From the NCBI GenBank assembly GCA_023457435.1, contig JAEWLS010000035.1:1-64000 (forward strand): a stretch of DNA of 64,000 nucleotides, in the 5' to 3' direction. This document shows, in pieces, positions 8,972 through 18,055 of the stretch. The position numbers and the translations under genes were made by a program. Every line of letters begins with the position of its first letter. Positions within the stretch are counted from its first letter, which is position 1. Under the pieces are notes generated by a model. It made no database searches. It saw only the letters and a list, made by a program, of their open reading frames with translations, and was not told the origin of the DNA. Source of the DNA: Pseudomonadota bacterium (lineage in GTDB: Bacteria; Pseudomonadota; Alphaproteobacteria; Rhizobiales; Rhizobiaceae).

Positions 8972-9706
8972 TTAGCGAGGCTCGCGGAAGAGGTTCAGAT
9001 AGGTTGGATCGAACTCGGCAAGTTTGGCAAGCGCGTCGAAGTCGAGGATGCTGACGCGTCCGTTGCGCCAGCTGACCAGGTTCATGGCTCTGAGCTCCTG
9101 GACAGTGCGGTTCGTATGCACAACCGAGAGACCAAGCATGTCTGACAGCTCTGTCTGACCAATTCGGAACTCGAAGCTCCGATCCGAAACTGCGCCGACC
9201 ACGTTCAGGCGCAGGTAGAGTTCGCAAAGCAGGTGAGCGAGCTGACTTGCCGAGTTGCGCCTGCCGAGCCCCACCATCCAGGCGCGCTGGACCGCGGAAT
9301 CGACCGCGACGAGAGTCGAAAGCATCCGAAACAGATGCGGTTCCTCGGATGCCAATGCACGAAGTTCACCGTGTTCGACAAACACCACCCTGCAATCCGT
9401 CAGCGCCACGACGGCGTGATCCATGACCCGGATCAATAGGCCGTGCAGGTCGACGAAATCGCCAAGGATGTGCACCGCGGTGATCTGGCGGGAGCCGTTG
9501 AGGAGGATGATGCTGCGCGCGGCGAGACCTGAAGCGAGCAGGCAACTTTCCGTCGGGCGCGACCGATCCGGAATGATCTCCGCACCGCGCGGAAATTCCC
9601 GCGGCCTCCAGCCAAGATTGAGTAGTGCCTGCTTCTCGCGCTCCGGCAGTGCATCGCGTGCCTCCAGCGCCGCGATCAGTGCCGCAACCCCCACGTCCGT
9701 CGTCAC
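8972..9706 (-). CDS. Crp/Fnr family transcriptional regulator
   Basis: A 244-aa regulator with an N-terminal cyclic-nucleotide-binding-type beta-barrel (residues about 30-120), a dimerisation helix (about 125-165) and a C-terminal winged helix (ELSDMLGLSVVHTNRTVQEL, about 190-209). There is no N-terminal cysteine cluster, so it is not an oxygen-sensing Fnr. The start is a GTG. It is divergent from the sarcosine oxidase operon, with 241 bases between them that contain a 17-bp palindrome (9811-9827), so regulation of soxB is possible but unproven. Confidence 0.9.
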   Translation of the reverse strand: MTTDVGVAALIAALEARDALPEREKQALLNLGWRPREFPRGAEIIPDRSRPTESCLLASGLAARSIILLNGSRQITAVHILGDFVDLHGLLIRVMDHAVVALTDCRVVFVEHGELRALASEEPHLFRMLSTLVAVDSAVQRAWMVGLGRRNSASQLAHLLCELYLRLNVVGAVSDRSFEFRIGQTELSDMLGLSVVHTNRTVQELRAMNLVSWRNGRVSILDFDALAKLAEFDPTYLNLFREPR

Positions 9707-9810
9707 GCATACCCTCGGCGCTGGCGGCGGTGGCCGCCGGAATCATTCCCCTTCCGCGTGGATAGCTCGCACCGTTACGATGCTCTTTTACATTTGACAT
9801 ATCGGACGAT

Positions 9811-9827
9811 ACCGCTTGGGAAGCGGT
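9811..9827. promoter_or_regulatory. Palindrome between crp/fnr-like gene and soxB
   Basis: ACCGCTT and AAGCGGT form a perfect 7-bp inverted repeat around GGG. It lies about midway in the 241-base divergent intergenic space, which otherwise shows only a TTGACA-like hexamer at 9794-9799. It could be an operator or a small hairpin. Confidence 0.4.
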
Positions 9828-9947
9828 CGCAAATTGCCAAACGCCGTCGCAATCAGCGCTAGGCTGGTTCGCCTCTTTGGCTAGTGATATCGAGCCAAGC
9901 GGCGAGATGCGCCGCAACGCACATCGGGTTTCGAGGCCATCGAACGC

Positions 9948-11201
9948 ATGCGCAGATATTCTGTCTTTGCCCTGGCGCGCGAGGCGCTTCGTGGCCACAC
10001 CGGTTGGGGCGAGCAATGGCCCGCGCGCGAGCCCAAGAAGGCGTACGACGTCGTCATCGTGGGTGCCGGCGGCCACGGTCTTGCGACAGCTTACTATCTT
10101 GCGGCTGAGCACGGCATCACCAACGTCGCGGTGATCGAGAAGGGTTGGCTCGGCGGCGGCAACACCGGACGCAACACGACCATCATCCGCTCGAACTATC
10201 TCTACGACGAATCCGCCGGGATCTACGATCATGCGGTGAAGCTGTGGGCAGGGCTGAGCCAGTCGCTGAACTACAACGTCATGTATTCGCCGCGCGGCGT
10301 CATGATGCTCGCGCACAACGTCCATGACATCCAGGTGCTTAAGCGCCACGTGCATGCGAACCGGCTGAACGGCGTCGACAATGAGTGGCTGACGCCGCAG
10401 CAGGCGAAGGACTTCTGCCCGCCGCTGAACATCTCGAAGGACGCGCGATACCCCGTCGTCGGCGCCGCCTTGCAGCGGCGCGGCGGTACGGCGCGGCACG
10501 ACGCGGTCGCCTGGGGCTATGCGCGCGCCGCCGCCGCGCGTGGCGTCGACATCATCCAGAATTGCGAAGTTACCGGCATCTGCCGTGCGCCGACGGGCGA
10601 GGTGAGCGGCGTCGACACGGCAAAGGGCTTCATCGCGGCGAAGAAGGTCGGCGTGGTGGCGGCCGGTCACACGTCGGTGCTGATGGGCATGGCAGGCGTG
10701 CGCATGCCGCTCGAGAGCTTTCCCCTGCAGGCGCTGGTGTCGGAGCCGGTGAAGCCGGTGTTCCCGTGCGTGGTGATGTCGAACACCGTGCACGCCTACA
10801 TTTCGCAGTCGGACAAGGGCGAACTCGTCATCGGCGCTGGTACAGATCAGTACACGAGCTACTCGCAAACCGGCGGCCTGCATATCCTCAATCACACGCT
10901 CGATGCGATCTGCGAGATGTTCCCCATGTTCGGGCGCATGAAGATGCTGCGCTCGTGGGGCGGCATAGTCGACGTCACGCCGGATCGCTCGCCCATCCTC
11001 GCGAAGACGCCGGTGCAGGGGCTCTACGTCAATTGCGGCTGGGGAACCGGCGGCTTCAAGGCGACGCCCGGCTCGGGGCATGTCTTTGCCCACACGATCG
11101 CGCGCGACGAGCCGCACCGGATCAACGCGCCGTTCACTCTGGAGCGGTTCCGCTCCGGCCGGCTGATAGACGAGGCGGCAGCCGCCGCGGTGGCGCATTG
11201 A
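9948..11201 (+). CDS. soxB: Sarcosine oxidase subunit beta
   Basis: The 417-aa catalytic subunit of heterotetrameric sarcosine oxidase, which demethylates sarcosine to glycine with FAD and FMN. It starts with the typical MRRYSVFALAREAL, has the FAD fingerprint VVIVGAGGHGLATAYYLA (residues 35-52) and the motif GGTARHDAVAWG, whose His184 matches the residue that carries covalent FMN in characterised enzymes. It heads the operon and its TGA overlaps the next ATG by one base. The start has only a weak ribosome site. Related clusters act on other N-methyl or secondary amines, so the exact substrate is open. Confidence 0.95.
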   Translation: MRRYSVFALAREALRGHTGWGEQWPAREPKKAYDVVIVGAGGHGLATAYYLAAEHGITNVAVIEKGWLGGGNTGRNTTIIRSNYLYDESAGIYDHAVKLWAGLSQSLNYNVMYSPRGVMMLAHNVHDIQVLKRHVHANRLNGVDNEWLTPQQAKDFCPPLNISKDARYPVVGAALQRRGGTARHDAVAWGYARAAAARGVDIIQNCEVTGICRAPTGEVSGVDTAKGFIAAKKVGVVAAGHTSVLMGMAGVRMPLESFPLQALVSEPVKPVFPCVVMSNTVHAYISQSDKGELVIGAGTDQYTSYSQTGGLHILNHTLDAICEMFPMFGRMKMLRSWGGIVDVTPDRSPILAKTPVQGLYVNCGWGTGGFKATPGSGHVFAHTIARDEPHRINAPFTLERFRSGRLIDEAAAAAVAH

Positions 11202-11644
11202 TGAAACGCTTGCTTGCAACGGCCATGATCGCAGCTCCGCTGCTGGCGGCGCCGATGGCGCTGGCCTTGCCTTACGAGAAGAGCATCGAGATATCGAAGG
11301 ACGCGATTGCGCATGAATGGCCGTTCAGCGTCGAGCGCGGCGAGCTGTCCTGCTTTATCTTCGCTGAGCACCGGCTGGTCTTCTTCCAGGAGCCGGACAC
11401 GAGCGATCCGGACGCGTTCATCAAGGGCATTCCGTACGAGATTCCGCGTTCGGTGATCGTCTCGACCAATCCGCTGGAGATCTTCGCCAGCCTCGAGGAC
11501 GCCGACCTGTTCCTGCCTTTCGACAGCGACTTCGCCGTCCTGATCAAGCGGCTGAGCCCGTTCGTGGCGATGGGGCAGAAGCTCTGCGAGGAACTGATCG
11601 CCGAACAGCAAGCCGGCGACAACGCCGGAATCGAGGCCGACTGA
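11201..11644 (+). CDS. Secreted small protein inserted in the sox operon, DUF2511/YebY-like pattern
   Basis: A 147-aa protein with a clear signal peptide (MKRLLATAMIAAPLLAAPMA, cleavage predicted near residue 22) and two cysteines, Cys51 and Cys129. The pattern WPFSVERGELSC (40-51) and LSPFVAMGQKLC (118-129) recalls the periplasmic YebY/DUF2511 family, where a Trp-Phe...Leu-x-Cys and a final Leu-Cys recur; this is a weak assignment made by eye. It is coupled by one-base overlaps to soxB and soxD, so it is surely expressed with the cytoplasmic oxidase, which is odd for an exported protein. Its function is unknown. Confidence 0.7.
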   Translation: MKRLLATAMIAAPLLAAPMALALPYEKSIEISKDAIAHEWPFSVERGELSCFIFAEHRLVFFQEPDTSDPDAFIKGIPYEIPRSVIVSTNPLEIFASLEDADLFLPFDSDFAVLIKRLSPFVAMGQKLCEELIAEQQAGDNAGIEAD

Positions 11645-12015
11645 TGCTCCTGATACGCTGCCCCTATTGCGAGCAAGACCTGCCGGAGCTCGAATTCCGT
11701 CATGCCGGAGAAGCGCATGTCGCGCGGCCGACGAACCTCGCCGAGATCAGCGACAGCGACTTCGAGGGATTCTTCTTCATTCGGTCGAATCCGAAGGGGA
11801 TCGCATACGAACGGTGGCGCCACATCAACGGCTGCGGGCGCTTCTTCAATGCCGTCCGCGACACGGTCAGCGACAAGTTCGTGACGACCTATAAGGCTGG
11901 CCAGCCAAAGCCCGCCCTCCCGGCAGTCGGCGACACCGGTCCTGCGGCGTGGGGCAACGTCCCGCCCGCAAAGCTCAACGTTCGGAAGCCGGTCGGCAAG
12001 GGAACGCTCGAATGA
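11644..12015 (+). CDS. soxD: Sarcosine oxidase subunit delta
   Basis: A 123-aa subunit that binds zinc through Cys6, Cys9, His60 and Cys64 (CPYC near the start and HINGC in the middle), as in known SoxD. It stabilises the alpha-beta-gamma-delta complex. It begins on the last base of the inserted small gene and overlaps soxA by four bases (ATGA). The C-terminal 40 residues are Pro/Ala/Lys-rich and probably flexible. Confidence 0.94.
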   Translation: MLLIRCPYCEQDLPELEFRHAGEAHVARPTNLAEISDSDFEGFFFIRSNPKGIAYERWRHINGCGRFFNAVRDTVSDKFVTTYKAGQPKPALPAVGDTGPAAWGNVPPAKLNVRKPVGKGTLE

Positions 12016-14981
12016 CCGGCGCGTATCGCATCAAGGGGGCGGGGCGTCTGGCGACCGGTCGCCGCATCGACTTCAGCTTCGACGGCCGCAGCTATGCGGG
12101 CATCGAGGGCGACACGCTCGCCTCGGCCCTTATCGCAAACGGCGTCCATCTCGTCGGACGGTCATTCAAATACCACCGGCCACGAGGCTTCCTGTCAGCG
12201 GGTGCCGAAGAACCCAACGCGCTCGTCGACATCGCGCGAGGCAATGCGCGGCGCACCCCGAACGTGCGCGCAACGGTTCAGGAGATCTACGACGGGCTCG
12301 ACGCCCGGTCGCAGAACCGCTGGCCGGCTCTGTCCTTCGACGTCGGCGCAATCAACGACTTGATGTCGCCGTTCTTCGCAGCCGGATTCTACTACAAAAC
12401 GTTCATGTGGCCCCGGTGGGCCTGGAAGCACGTCTACGAGCCGAACATCCGCGCGGCGGCCGGGCTCGGCGTGGCGCCGAAGGAGCCCGATCCCGATCAT
12501 TACGGCGGTCGCTTCGTCCACTGCGATGTGCTGGTCGTGGGCGGCGGTGCGGCCGGCCTTGCAGCGGCTCTGGCTGCAGCCGACACCGGTGGCTCGGTCA
12601 TACTGTGCGACGAGCAGGCGGAGTTCGGCGGCGCGTTGCGGTACGAGACGGGCGCGACGATCGACGGTCAGGCAGGCTGGCCGTGGGCAAAAGCCACGGT
12701 CGCGCAGCTTTCAGCGATGAAGAACGTCCGCTTGCTGACGCGTACGACGGCGTTCGGATACTATGCGCAGAACTTCGTTGCCCTCGCAGAGCGCGTTACC
12801 GACCACATCGCGCAACCGAGCCCAGAGCTGCCGCGCGAGCGCCTTTGGCGGGTGCGTGCGCGCCGTGTGGTCATCGCCACCGGCGCCATCGAGCGGCATA
12901 TGGTCTTCGGCGGCAACGACCGGCCAGGTGTCATGCTGGCCTCAGCCGGGCGCACCTTCCTCGCGCACTACGGCGCGGCGGTAGGGCGACGGGTCGGGGT
13001 CTACACGTCGAGCGATTCAGGCTGGCACGCCGCACTCGATCACAAGCGCCTCGGCGTGCATGTCGCGGCCATCGTCGATCCGCGCGCGGAGCCGCCCGCA
13101 GATCTGATCGAAGCGGCCCGTGCGGCGAATATCGAAGTGCTCGTCGGACACGAGGTCGTCGCCACTGCTGGACGCCTTCGGGTCGCGTCGATGAGCGTGC
13201 GCCCGGTGCGTGGTGGCCGCTCGCGCACCATCGTCGTCGATGCGCTTCTCACATCGGCCGGCTGGACACCGTCGCTGCATCTCTTCTCGCAGTCGCGCGG
13301 CAAGGTGGCGTTCGACGCGGAGGCTGTGAACTTCCTGCCGGGACAGTATGCGCAGGACAACATCTGCGCTGGCGCCTGCAACGGTGCCGCAGGTCTCGAC
13401 GTCACCGTGGCAGAAGGCTTCTCGGCAGGAGAGAGGGCCGCCCTCAAGGGTCGCGCGAGCGTGCGGCCGATCGCGATCAAGGGTGAAAACTGGGACGGCG
13501 GTCTCATCGGTGCGCCGCGAAACGTCGGCAGGAAGGCCTTCGTGGACTTCCAGAACGACGTCACGGCCAAGGACATCCGGCAGGCGGTAAAGGAAGGCAT
13601 GCGCTCGATCGAGCACGTGAAGCGCTTCACGACGAACGGCATGGCGACGGATCAGGGAAAGACGTCCAATCTGCACGGTCTCGCCATCGCCGCCGACGCG
13701 CTCGGCAAGTCGATTCCTGAAGTCGGGTTGACGACATTCCGCGCGCCCTACACCCCGGTGACCTTCGGCACCATCGTCGGGCACGCCAAGGGCCCGCTCT
13801 TCGATCCAACGCGCCGCACCGCCATGCATGCGGCTGCCGTCGGCGCCGGCGCGGTGTTCGAGGATGTCGGCCAGTGGAAGCGCGCCTGGTACTTCCCGAG
13901 ACCTGGCGAGGACATGCACAAGGCGGTCAACCGCGAGTGCACCACCGTGCGACAGGCGGCCGGTTATTTCGACGCCTCGACGCTCGGCAAGATCGAGGTC
14001 GTCGGTCCCGACGCGGCCGCATTCATGGAGCTTCTGTACACGAACCCATGGCAGAAACTCGAGGTCGGGCGCTGCCGCTACGGCGTCATGCTGCGCGAAG
14101 ACGGCTTCATCTACGACGACGGCGTGGTCGGCCGGCTGGCCGCCGACCGTTTCCACGTCACCACCACGACCGGTGGCGCGGCGCGCGTGATGAACCACAT
14201 GGAGGACTACCTCCAGACCGAATTTCCGCAGTTGAAGGTCTGGCTGACGTCGATCTCCGAGCAATGGGCGGTCATAGCGGTTCAGGGGCCGAAGAGCCGC
14301 GACATTCTCGCGCCGCTGGTGGAAGACATCGACATCTCCGATGCGGCCATGCCTCATATGTCGGTTCGGGAGGGCACGATCTGCGGTTTGCCGACGCGTC
14401 TCTTTCGAATGTCCTTCACCGGCGAGCGCGGCTTCGAAGTGAACGTCCCGGCCGATTTCGGCCAGGCGGTCTGGGAGGCGATCGCAGCCGAAGGCGCCAA
14501 ACACGGTGCCGCGCCCTACGGCACCGAGGCGATGCACGTGCTACGCGCCGAGAAGGGCTATATTCTCGTCGGCCAGGAAACCGACGGGACCGTCACGGCT
14601 GACGACGCCGGGCTGTCCTGGGCCGTTGGCAAGGCAAAGAAGGATTTCGTCGGTATCGGAGGTATGCGCCGCACCGATCTGGTGGCGCCCGGGCGGCGCC
14701 AGCTCGTAGGGCTGAAGACCAGGGATCCGAAGATCGTCCTCGAAGAGGGCGCGCAGATCGTCGCCGATCCAAAGCAGCGGGTTCCGATGACCATGATCGG
14801 GCATGTGACCTCCTCCTACTGGTCTGCCAATTGCGGCCGCTCTATCGCCCTGGCGCTTGTCGCCGACGGTCGCGCGCGCCTCGGCCAAACGCTGTACGTG
14901 CCGATGCGGAAGCGCACGCTCGAGGTCGAAGTCGCGAGCACGGTCTTCATCGACGAGAAAGGGGAGCGCCTCCATGGCTGA
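12012..14981 (+). CDS. soxA: Sarcosine oxidase subunit alpha
   Basis: A 989-aa subunit. The N-terminal region has a ferredoxin-like fold with GRSFKYHRPRG (49-59). A dinucleotide-binding domain follows, with VLVVGGGAAGLAAALAAA (173-190). The C-terminal 380 residues or so form a GcvT-like tetrahydrofolate-binding domain, where the methyl group is captured as 5,10-methylene-tetrahydrofolate. The ATG at 12012 gives the ATGA overlap with soxD and the standard N-terminus; an earlier in-frame start would add 21 residues out of family. It lies between soxD and soxG, as expected. Confidence 0.95.
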   Translation: MTGAYRIKGAGRLATGRRIDFSFDGRSYAGIEGDTLASALIANGVHLVGRSFKYHRPRGFLSAGAEEPNALVDIARGNARRTPNVRATVQEIYDGLDARSQNRWPALSFDVGAINDLMSPFFAAGFYYKTFMWPRWAWKHVYEPNIRAAAGLGVAPKEPDPDHYGGRFVHCDVLVVGGGAAGLAAALAAADTGGSVILCDEQAEFGGALRYETGATIDGQAGWPWAKATVAQLSAMKNVRLLTRTTAFGYYAQNFVALAERVTDHIAQPSPELPRERLWRVRARRVVIATGAIERHMVFGGNDRPGVMLASAGRTFLAHYGAAVGRRVGVYTSSDSGWHAALDHKRLGVHVAAIVDPRAEPPADLIEAARAANIEVLVGHEVVATAGRLRVASMSVRPVRGGRSRTIVVDALLTSAGWTPSLHLFSQSRGKVAFDAEAVNFLPGQYAQDNICAGACNGAAGLDVTVAEGFSAGERAALKGRASVRPIAIKGENWDGGLIGAPRNVGRKAFVDFQNDVTAKDIRQAVKEGMRSIEHVKRFTTNGMATDQGKTSNLHGLAIAADALGKSIPEVGLTTFRAPYTPVTFGTIVGHAKGPLFDPTRRTAMHAAAVGAGAVFEDVGQWKRAWYFPRPGEDMHKAVNRECTTVRQAAGYFDASTLGKIEVVGPDAAAFMELLYTNPWQKLEVGRCRYGVMLREDGFIYDDGVVGRLAADRFHVTTTTGGAARVMNHMEDYLQTEFPQLKVWLTSISEQWAVIAVQGPKSRDILAPLVEDIDISDAAMPHMSVREGTICGLPTRLFRMSFTGERGFEVNVPADFGQAVWEAIAAEGAKHGAAPYGTEAMHVLRAEKGYILVGQETDGTVTADDAGLSWAVGKAKKDFVGIGGMRRTDLVAPGRRQLVGLKTRDPKIVLEEGAQIVADPKQRVPMTMIGHVTSSYWSANCGRSIALALVADGRARLGQTLYVPMRKRTLEVEVASTVFIDEKGERLHG

Positions 14982-15522
14982 GATGGCACGTCGTCCCGCC
15001 CTCGCCGGCCGTTTCGCCAGCAGCCCGATCGCGACAGTGGCGCCGGCCCCAACCGCCTCTCGACTGTCCTTGCGAGCGCCGCAGGCATCGCGTGGCGCGC
15101 TGGCAAAGGCTCTGGGCGTCGCATTTGCCGACCGTCCCAACTCCTCATTCGTCAGCGGGAAGCGCGCAGCCCTCTGGCTAGGGCCCGATGAGTGGCTGCT
15201 GCTGGACGAGAGCGGCGTCGACATGGCGGCATTGTGCCGCCCCGTTGCTGCGTTGCATTCTGCTGTCGATATATCGCATCGCAATGTCGGGATCGTAATC
15301 ACAGGCATCGGAGCCGAGGCGGTTATCAGCGCGGGTTGCCCGCGCAACCTCGACCTGGACGCATTCCCGACGGGAGCCTGCGCTCGCACCCTTCTCGGCA
15401 AGGTTGAAATCGTTCTGTGGCGCAAGGCGCCCGACGCCTTTCGCGTCGAGGTATGGCGGTCGTTTTCGGACTACGCCTTCGCCTACCTGGAAGCGGCAGC
15501 GCGCGATACTGGGCTCATTTAG
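14974..15522 (+). CDS. soxG: Sarcosine oxidase subunit gamma
   Basis: A 182-aa protein with the GcvT/SoxG-type fold: WLGPDEWLLLD at about residues 68-78 and DISHRNVGIVI near 97-107 are typical of SoxG. It completes the tetrameric oxidase. The ATG at 14974, preceded by GGGGAG, overlaps soxA by eight bases; longer upstream readings lie wholly inside soxA and are Arg/Ser-rich shadows. No folate or glycine-cleavage genes follow, unlike some sox operons. Confidence 0.92.
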   Translation: MAEMARRPALAGRFASSPIATVAPAPTASRLSLRAPQASRGALAKALGVAFADRPNSSFVSGKRAALWLGPDEWLLLDESGVDMAALCRPVAALHSAVDISHRNVGIVITGIGAEAVISAGCPRNLDLDAFPTGACARTLLGKVEIVLWRKAPDAFRVEVWRSFSDYAFAYLEAAARDTGLI

Positions 15523-15610
15523 CCAACGCGACCGACGCATTTCGTGACGGAACCAACTTTCCCTAGAGCCCGTTTCTGTGCGCGTGCAACAACAGGGAAA
15601 GGATTGTCCC

Positions 15611-15934
15611 ATGAGCACAGGTCTCGATGCCATTCACGTCGCCGACGATGCGGACCGCTTTCCTGCGGATGCTCGCTTCGACGACGCCTCAATCGCGCCG
15701 ACCACGGAAGAACTTGCTGAGGACCGCAAGGATTTGCCCACAGGCGCTGTCAAGCACAGCGATCCGGACAAGCAGGCGCAGGAAAAGGAGTTGGAGAAGG
15801 CCTTGAAGGACTCCTTCCCGGCAAGCGATCCGGTTTCTGTAGCCAACGGGACAGTTGCAGGCGCACCCGACCCTTCGACCGGCAAGCCTGCACGTAAGGC
15901 GACCGGGACCAACGGCAAGCCTCCCGTAGACTGA
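15611..15934 (+). CDS. Small acidic hypothetical protein with an SFPASDP motif
   Basis: A 107-aa hydrophilic protein without signal or membrane segments, rich in Asp, Glu, Lys and Pro. The central KDSFPASDPVSV (about residues 66-77) is a motif I have seen in short uncharacterised alphaproteobacterial proteins. The rest looks disordered. The ATG at 15611 has a good ribosome site (AGGGAAAGGA). It stands alone between soxG and a strong terminator. Function unknown; a stress role is only a guess. Confidence 0.75.
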   Translation: MSTGLDAIHVADDADRFPADARFDDASIAPTTEELAEDRKDLPTGAVKHSDPDKQAQEKELEKALKDSFPASDPVSVANGTVAGAPDPSTGKPARKATGTNGKPPVD

Positions 15935-15954
15935 ACACAACCACTCGAATGCAG

Positions 15955-15984
15955 AGGGCCGCGGCTTGCCGCGGCCCTTTTCTT
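15955..15984 (+). terminator. Rho-independent terminator
   Basis: GGGCCGCGG (15956-15964) pairs perfectly with CCGCGGCCC (15969-15977) around a CTTG loop, followed by TTTTCTTT. It ends the small SFPASDP gene and probably also the read-through from sox. Confidence 0.85.
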
Positions 15985-16062
15985 TGGTTCAGTCAACTGG
16001 AGTGGCTGCTTCTTTCGGTTCGAGACGCGGGACGGCTAATGTCATCGCTCGTAGGAGCGATC

Positions 16063-17283
16063 ATGACCGGCGTCCAAATTGACAGCAGTTATTCCTGGAC
16101 TCGGCTGGCGATCAGCATCGTCATTGCAACCGTCGGCAATGTGGGAATGTGGGCGGTTGTCGTCGTGCTGCCCGCAGTGCAGGCGGAATTCGGCGTCGAT
16201 CGCGGCGGAGCGTCCATTCCATACACCGCGACAATGGCCGGCTTCGCCGTCGGTGCAGTGCTTCTCGGCCGCTACGTCGATCGCTACGGCATCGCACTTC
16301 CGATCGCAGCTGCAGCTGCAGCCAACGGCGCCGGCTTCGTGCTTGCGGGCCTATCCGGCGATATCTGGCTGTTCGCGCTCGCGCAGGGCGCTCTGATAGG
16401 CATCGGCACAGCTGTCAACTTTGCCCCGCTAATGGCGGATATCTCGCACTGGTTCGCAAAGCGCCGCGGACTTGCGGTGGCGGCCGCGGCAAGCGGAAAT
16501 TACCTCGCAGGCGCCATCTGGCCGCCGCTCATGCAGCCGTTCCTCGACGGATACGGTTGGCGCGCGACCTATATCGGAATCGGCGTCGTGGTCATCGCTG
16601 TGATCCTGCCGCTGTCTCTGCTGCTCAGGACGCCACGTCCTACGGCGTCGGCAGGAGTGAAGTCGTCCATGACCAATGCCGGGCTGAAGCCGAGCGCGCT
16701 GTCACCCGGCGTTCTGCAGGCGCTGCTCGTCGTCGCCGGCTTCGGTTGCTGCATGGCGATGGCGATGCCGCAGGTGCACATTGTCGCCTACTGCGTCGAT
16801 CTCGGCTTCGGCGTCGCCCGCGGTGCCGAAATGCTCTCCATCATGCTGGCCGGCGGAATCGTCAGCCGTCTGGCGTCGGGGTGGCTTGCAGACAGGATCG
16901 GCGGTATTCCGACATTGCTTATCGGCTCTGTCGGCCAAGGATTGTCACTGCTGTTCTACATACCTTTCGACGGACTCGCCTCGCTCTATGTCGTTTCGCT
17001 CGTTTTCGGCCTGAGCCAAGGCGGCATCGTACCGAGCTATGCCATCATCGTGCGCGAGTATCTTCCCGCTGCGGAAGCGGGGCAGCGCACCGGCCTCGTC
17101 ATCATGGCGACCATCGTCGGAATGGCTGTCGGCGGTTGGCTCTCAGGCTGGATTTACGACTTCACCGGTTCCTATCAGGCCGCCTTCCTGCACGGAATCG
17201 CCTGGAACCTGGTCAACATCGGCGCCGTGGCATTGGTGCTTTTCAGGACGGGCCGGCCGAAGCCGCGATTGGCGGCGGCCTGA
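16063..17283 (+). CDS. MFS transporter, monocarboxylate/oxalate-formate porter-like
   Basis: A 406-aa inner-membrane permease with about twelve helices. The loop between helices 2 and 3 carries GRYVDRYG, the classic MFS motif variant, and the second half repeats it as GWLADRIGG. The layout resembles monocarboxylate and oxalate/formate-type porters. The ATG at 16063 follows AGGAG with 5-base spacing; upstream in-frame starts at 16039 or 15949 lack one. Its stop abuts the stop of the convergent SDR gene at 17284. The substrate is not evident. Confidence 0.86.
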   Translation: MTGVQIDSSYSWTRLAISIVIATVGNVGMWAVVVVLPAVQAEFGVDRGGASIPYTATMAGFAVGAVLLGRYVDRYGIALPIAAAAAANGAGFVLAGLSGDIWLFALAQGALIGIGTAVNFAPLMADISHWFAKRRGLAVAAAASGNYLAGAIWPPLMQPFLDGYGWRATYIGIGVVVIAVILPLSLLLRTPRPTASAGVKSSMTNAGLKPSALSPGVLQALLVVAGFGCCMAMAMPQVHIVAYCVDLGFGVARGAEMLSIMLAGGIVSRLASGWLADRIGGIPTLLIGSVGQGLSLLFYIPFDGLASLYVVSLVFGLSQGGIVPSYAIIVREYLPAAEAGQRTGLVIMATIVGMAVGGWLSGWIYDFTGSYQAAFLHGIAWNLVNIGAVALVLFRTGRPKPRLAAA

Positions 17284-18054
17284 TCAGATCGCGGTTATGC
17301 CGCCGTCGGCTGCGATAGTCTGGCCGGTCATGAAGCTGTTTTTCGGGTCGGCCGCGAACAGGATCACCTCAACGATCTCGTCGACCTCGGCGAGCCGCTT
17401 CATGGGTACGCCGCGGGTCAGTTCCGCCTCTGCCGCGGCGAAATCGGGCGCCAGGCGAAGTGTGGCGTTGACCATCTCGGTGCGGGCGAAGGAGGGGCAC
17501 ACTGCGTTCACGCGAATACCCTTGCCGGCGTACTCGGCAGCCGCGGAGCGGGTGAAGCCGACCACCGCATGCTTCGCCGCGGAATAGACCGCAAGGCGAG
17601 GCGCACCAGCGATGCCGGCCACCGATGCGATGTTGACGATCGCGCCTTTTCGCCCGGCGCGAGCTTGGCGCTCCATGAGCGCCAGCTGGTTCTTCATGGC
17701 GTAGAAGACGCCCATCACATCGACATCGATGATCCGGCGTGCCTCTTCCGAAGGAAGAAGCGGGAAGCGCACGAAATTCTGGGCGATGCCAGCATTGTTT
17801 ACCGCGATATCGAGCCCGCCGAAGTGCTCGAGCGCTGCCGCGACGAGCTTCTCCGATAGCGTTTCGTCGGCGATATTTCCGGCTACCGCCACAGTCTCCG
17901 CATTCAACGATGTCGCGAAGGCGTCCAGCTTGTCGGCATCCAAGTCGGATAGAACAAGCCGCGAACCCTCGGCGGCGAAGCGCTTGGCCGTGGCGGAGCC
18001 GAAACCGCCCGTCGCGCCGGTTATCACAACAACCAGACCGTCGAAGCGCGCCAT
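17284..18054 (-). CDS. Short-chain dehydrogenase/reductase (SDR)
   Basis: A 256-aa NAD(P)-dependent oxidoreductase. The cofactor motif TGATGGFG is at 12-19, NNAG at 86-89, and the catalytic residues Ser144, Tyr157 and Lys161 are all present. It is last in the leftward operon SDR-MaoC-kinase-SDR; its ATG follows the end of the kinase gene directly (GGGAAGG ribosome site). By context it may oxidise or reduce a hydroxy or keto acyl-CoA, by analogy with the LvaD step of levulinate catabolism. Confidence 0.92.
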   Translation of the reverse strand: MARFDGLVVVITGATGGFGSATAKRFAAEGSRLVLSDLDADKLDAFATSLNAETVAVAGNIADETLSEKLVAAALEHFGGLDIAVNNAGIAQNFVRFPLLPSEEARRIIDVDVMGVFYAMKNQLALMERQARAGRKGAIVNIASVAGIAGAPRLAVYSAAKHAVVGFTRSAAAEYAGKGIRVNAVCPSFARTEMVNATLRLAPDFAAAEAELTRGVPMKRLAEVDEIVEVILFAADPKNSFMTGQTIAADGGITAI

Positions 18055-18055
18055 G

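Noticed and set aside
8972..9706. Oxygen-sensing Fnr identity for the Crp/Fnr-like regulator
   Set aside because: The few cysteines are scattered and no N-terminal cluster for an iron-sulfur centre is present.
9366..11219. A 617-codon minus-strand frame across soxB and the Crp/Fnr-like gene
   Set aside because: Composition rich in Arg, His and Asp with no recognisable domain, and it lies antisense to the well-supported soxB.
11949..12011. Longer N-terminus for soxA
   Set aside because: The 21 extra codons lie inside soxD and are basic and unlike SoxA; the ATG at 12012 gives the ATGA overlap and the family start.
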